Of a stretch of DNA of 64,000 nucleotides, positions 63,401-64,000 are shown one piece after another. The stretch's first letter is position 1, and every line of letters starts with the position of its first letter. This stretch comes from Synechococcus sp. WH 8101. Its GTDB lineage: Bacteria > Cyanobacteriota > Cyanobacteriia > PCC-6307 > Cyanobiaceae. The stretch is from positions 186,001 to 250,000 of the forward strand of contig NZ_CP035914.1 of the NCBI RefSeq assembly GCF_004209775.1, written 5' to 3'. The position numbers and the translations under genes are program-made. The notes under the pieces were generated by a model that made no database searches, was not told where the DNA came from, and saw only the letters and a list, made by a program, of their open reading frames with translations.

Positions 63401-64000
63401 ATGTCTCAATTTGAAATTCATTTGTTTGGAGCAACAACGCCTGCTGGTGAGGCTTTCCTTCGTTCCTGTAATTTATCTCCCCATTTTGGCCCAATCTTTT
63501 GTTATTCAAGATCAAGGTTAAGTGGTTTTGGCGAATTTCGTTACTTGGATCTTGAAAATCCGTCGTCTTTTGATCCTGGCGGCGAATTAAATGCTCCAAA
63601 GATATGGATTAGCTTTAGCCCAATTTGGATTTTTGCACCTTTCCTGAATTCTATTGCGGCTAATTCCCCTGAGCTTCTCTCTGGATTGGGCGGTCTGATC
63701 GCTTGCTCTTCGTCGTCAGTTATTACAAAGCGTTTTTCTTTCAATGGATTTGATCGCAACTTGGTTTCTAGCTTGATAAAGGCAGAGGATGAATTGATCA
63801 ATACGTCTTTCCGTCTCTCCTTTCCTTGTAAAGTTGTCCGGCCAAGTTTGATATACGGTAGGGTAGGAGAATATGGCGACAGTAATTTAACTATCTTGCT
63901 ACATCAGCTCCGTCGATTCCCCTTAATTCCCCTGCCATCCATCACCGGTCTTCGCCAACCAATTCATGCGTCTCAGCTTGCCGCTGTTTTTTTGCGATTC
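63401..64000 (+). CDS. NAD-dependent epimerase/dehydratase, 3' end cut by window edge
   Basis: 200 visible codons from ATG at 63401 (MSQFEIHLFGATTPAGEAFL), 31 bp after the GT2 gene, running off the right edge with no stop. The N-terminal GATTPAG is a Rossmann loop variant of SDR epimerases. ACSSSSVITKR is the Ser-rich beta-strand segment, and VVRPSLIYGRVGEYGD is the typical RPxxIYG motif. A clear YxxxK catalytic pair is not seen, which could mean a short or unusual family member. AT-rich like its neighbour. Substrate is presumably a nucleotide sugar. Confidence 0.72.
   Translation, partial: MSQFEIHLFGATTPAGEAFLRSCNLSPHFGPIFCYSRSRLSGFGEFRYLDLENPSSFDPGGELNAPKIWISFSPIWIFAPFLNSIAANSPELLSGLGGLIACSSSSVITKRFSFNGFDRNLVSSLIKAEDELINTSFRLSFPCKVVRPSLIYGRVGEYGDSNLTILLHQLRRFPLIPLPSITGLRQPIHASQLAAVFLRF

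Overview
This is a GC-rich window, probably from a marine or brackish picocyanobacterium of the Synechococcus/Cyanobium lineage. The lineage call rests on a cyanobacterial-type heme oxygenase (phycobilin synthesis), a SelD fused to an NADH-dehydrogenase-like flavoprotein, and dense operons with 1-4 bp gene overlaps. No rRNA, tRNA, CRISPR array or prophage was seen. Most of the window is one large surface-polysaccharide region, with a few housekeeping genes (icd, ho1, a CCA-adding-type nucleotidyltransferase, a pcrA/uvrD helicase, selD) scattered through it.

Layout. (1) 1-3624: the 5' part of icd (-), a GtrB-like glycosyltransferase (+), and a GtrA-YdjC fusion (-) convergent with it. (2) 3698-14551 (+): a small unknown gene, ho1, a glycosyltransferase, an ABC exporter, four further glycosyltransferases and a sulfotransferase, largely overlapping. 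(3) 14521-22992: two paralogous large membrane proteins of unknown function plus kdsA (-), then a glycosyltransferase plus kdsB (+), then a sulfotransferase, kdsC and kdsD (-). This is a complete Kdo-to-CMP-Kdo gene set. (4) 22986-28975 (+): two glycosyltransferase-type genes, a CCA-adding-type nucleotidyltransferase, a GT-C glycosyltransferase and a sulfotransferase. (5) 28986-30694 (-): a third copy of the membrane-protein family, broken by a one-base deletion. (6) 30717-36243 (+): pcrA and a three-gene set in which two DxDE-type glycosyltransferases flank an unknown protein. (7) 36225-45558 (-): a sulfotransferase, selD fusion, capsule-type glycosyltransferase, an outer-membrane protein with WEP repeats, galE, a Wzz-like protein and a Wza-like protein. 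(8) 45802-58949 (+): gmd, fcl, a second ABC exporter, a complete pseudaminic acid pathway (pseB, pseC, pseF, a pseG-pseH fusion, pseI) with a PIG-L deacetylase and two formyltransferases (one carrying a stop codon), and an AT-rich glycosyltransferase-like gene. (9) 59000-62300: an IS256-family element interrupted by a decayed IS3-family element. (10) 62549-64000 (+): an AT-rich GT2 gene and the start of an NAD-dependent epimerase gene.

Working model (inference). Nucleotide sugars made here (UDP-Gal, GDP-L-fucose, CMP-Kdo, CMP-pseudaminic acid or an N-formyl variant) feed more than a dozen glycosyltransferases. Four sulfotransferases could decorate the product. ABC exporters and the Wzz/Wza-type proteins would move it to the surface. 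The most interesting unexplained element is a membrane-protein family sharing the motif RFFPLAHQDLH. Two of its three copies lie tail to tail with a HSG[TS]T-type sulfotransferase gene, so a two-gene module seems to have been duplicated.
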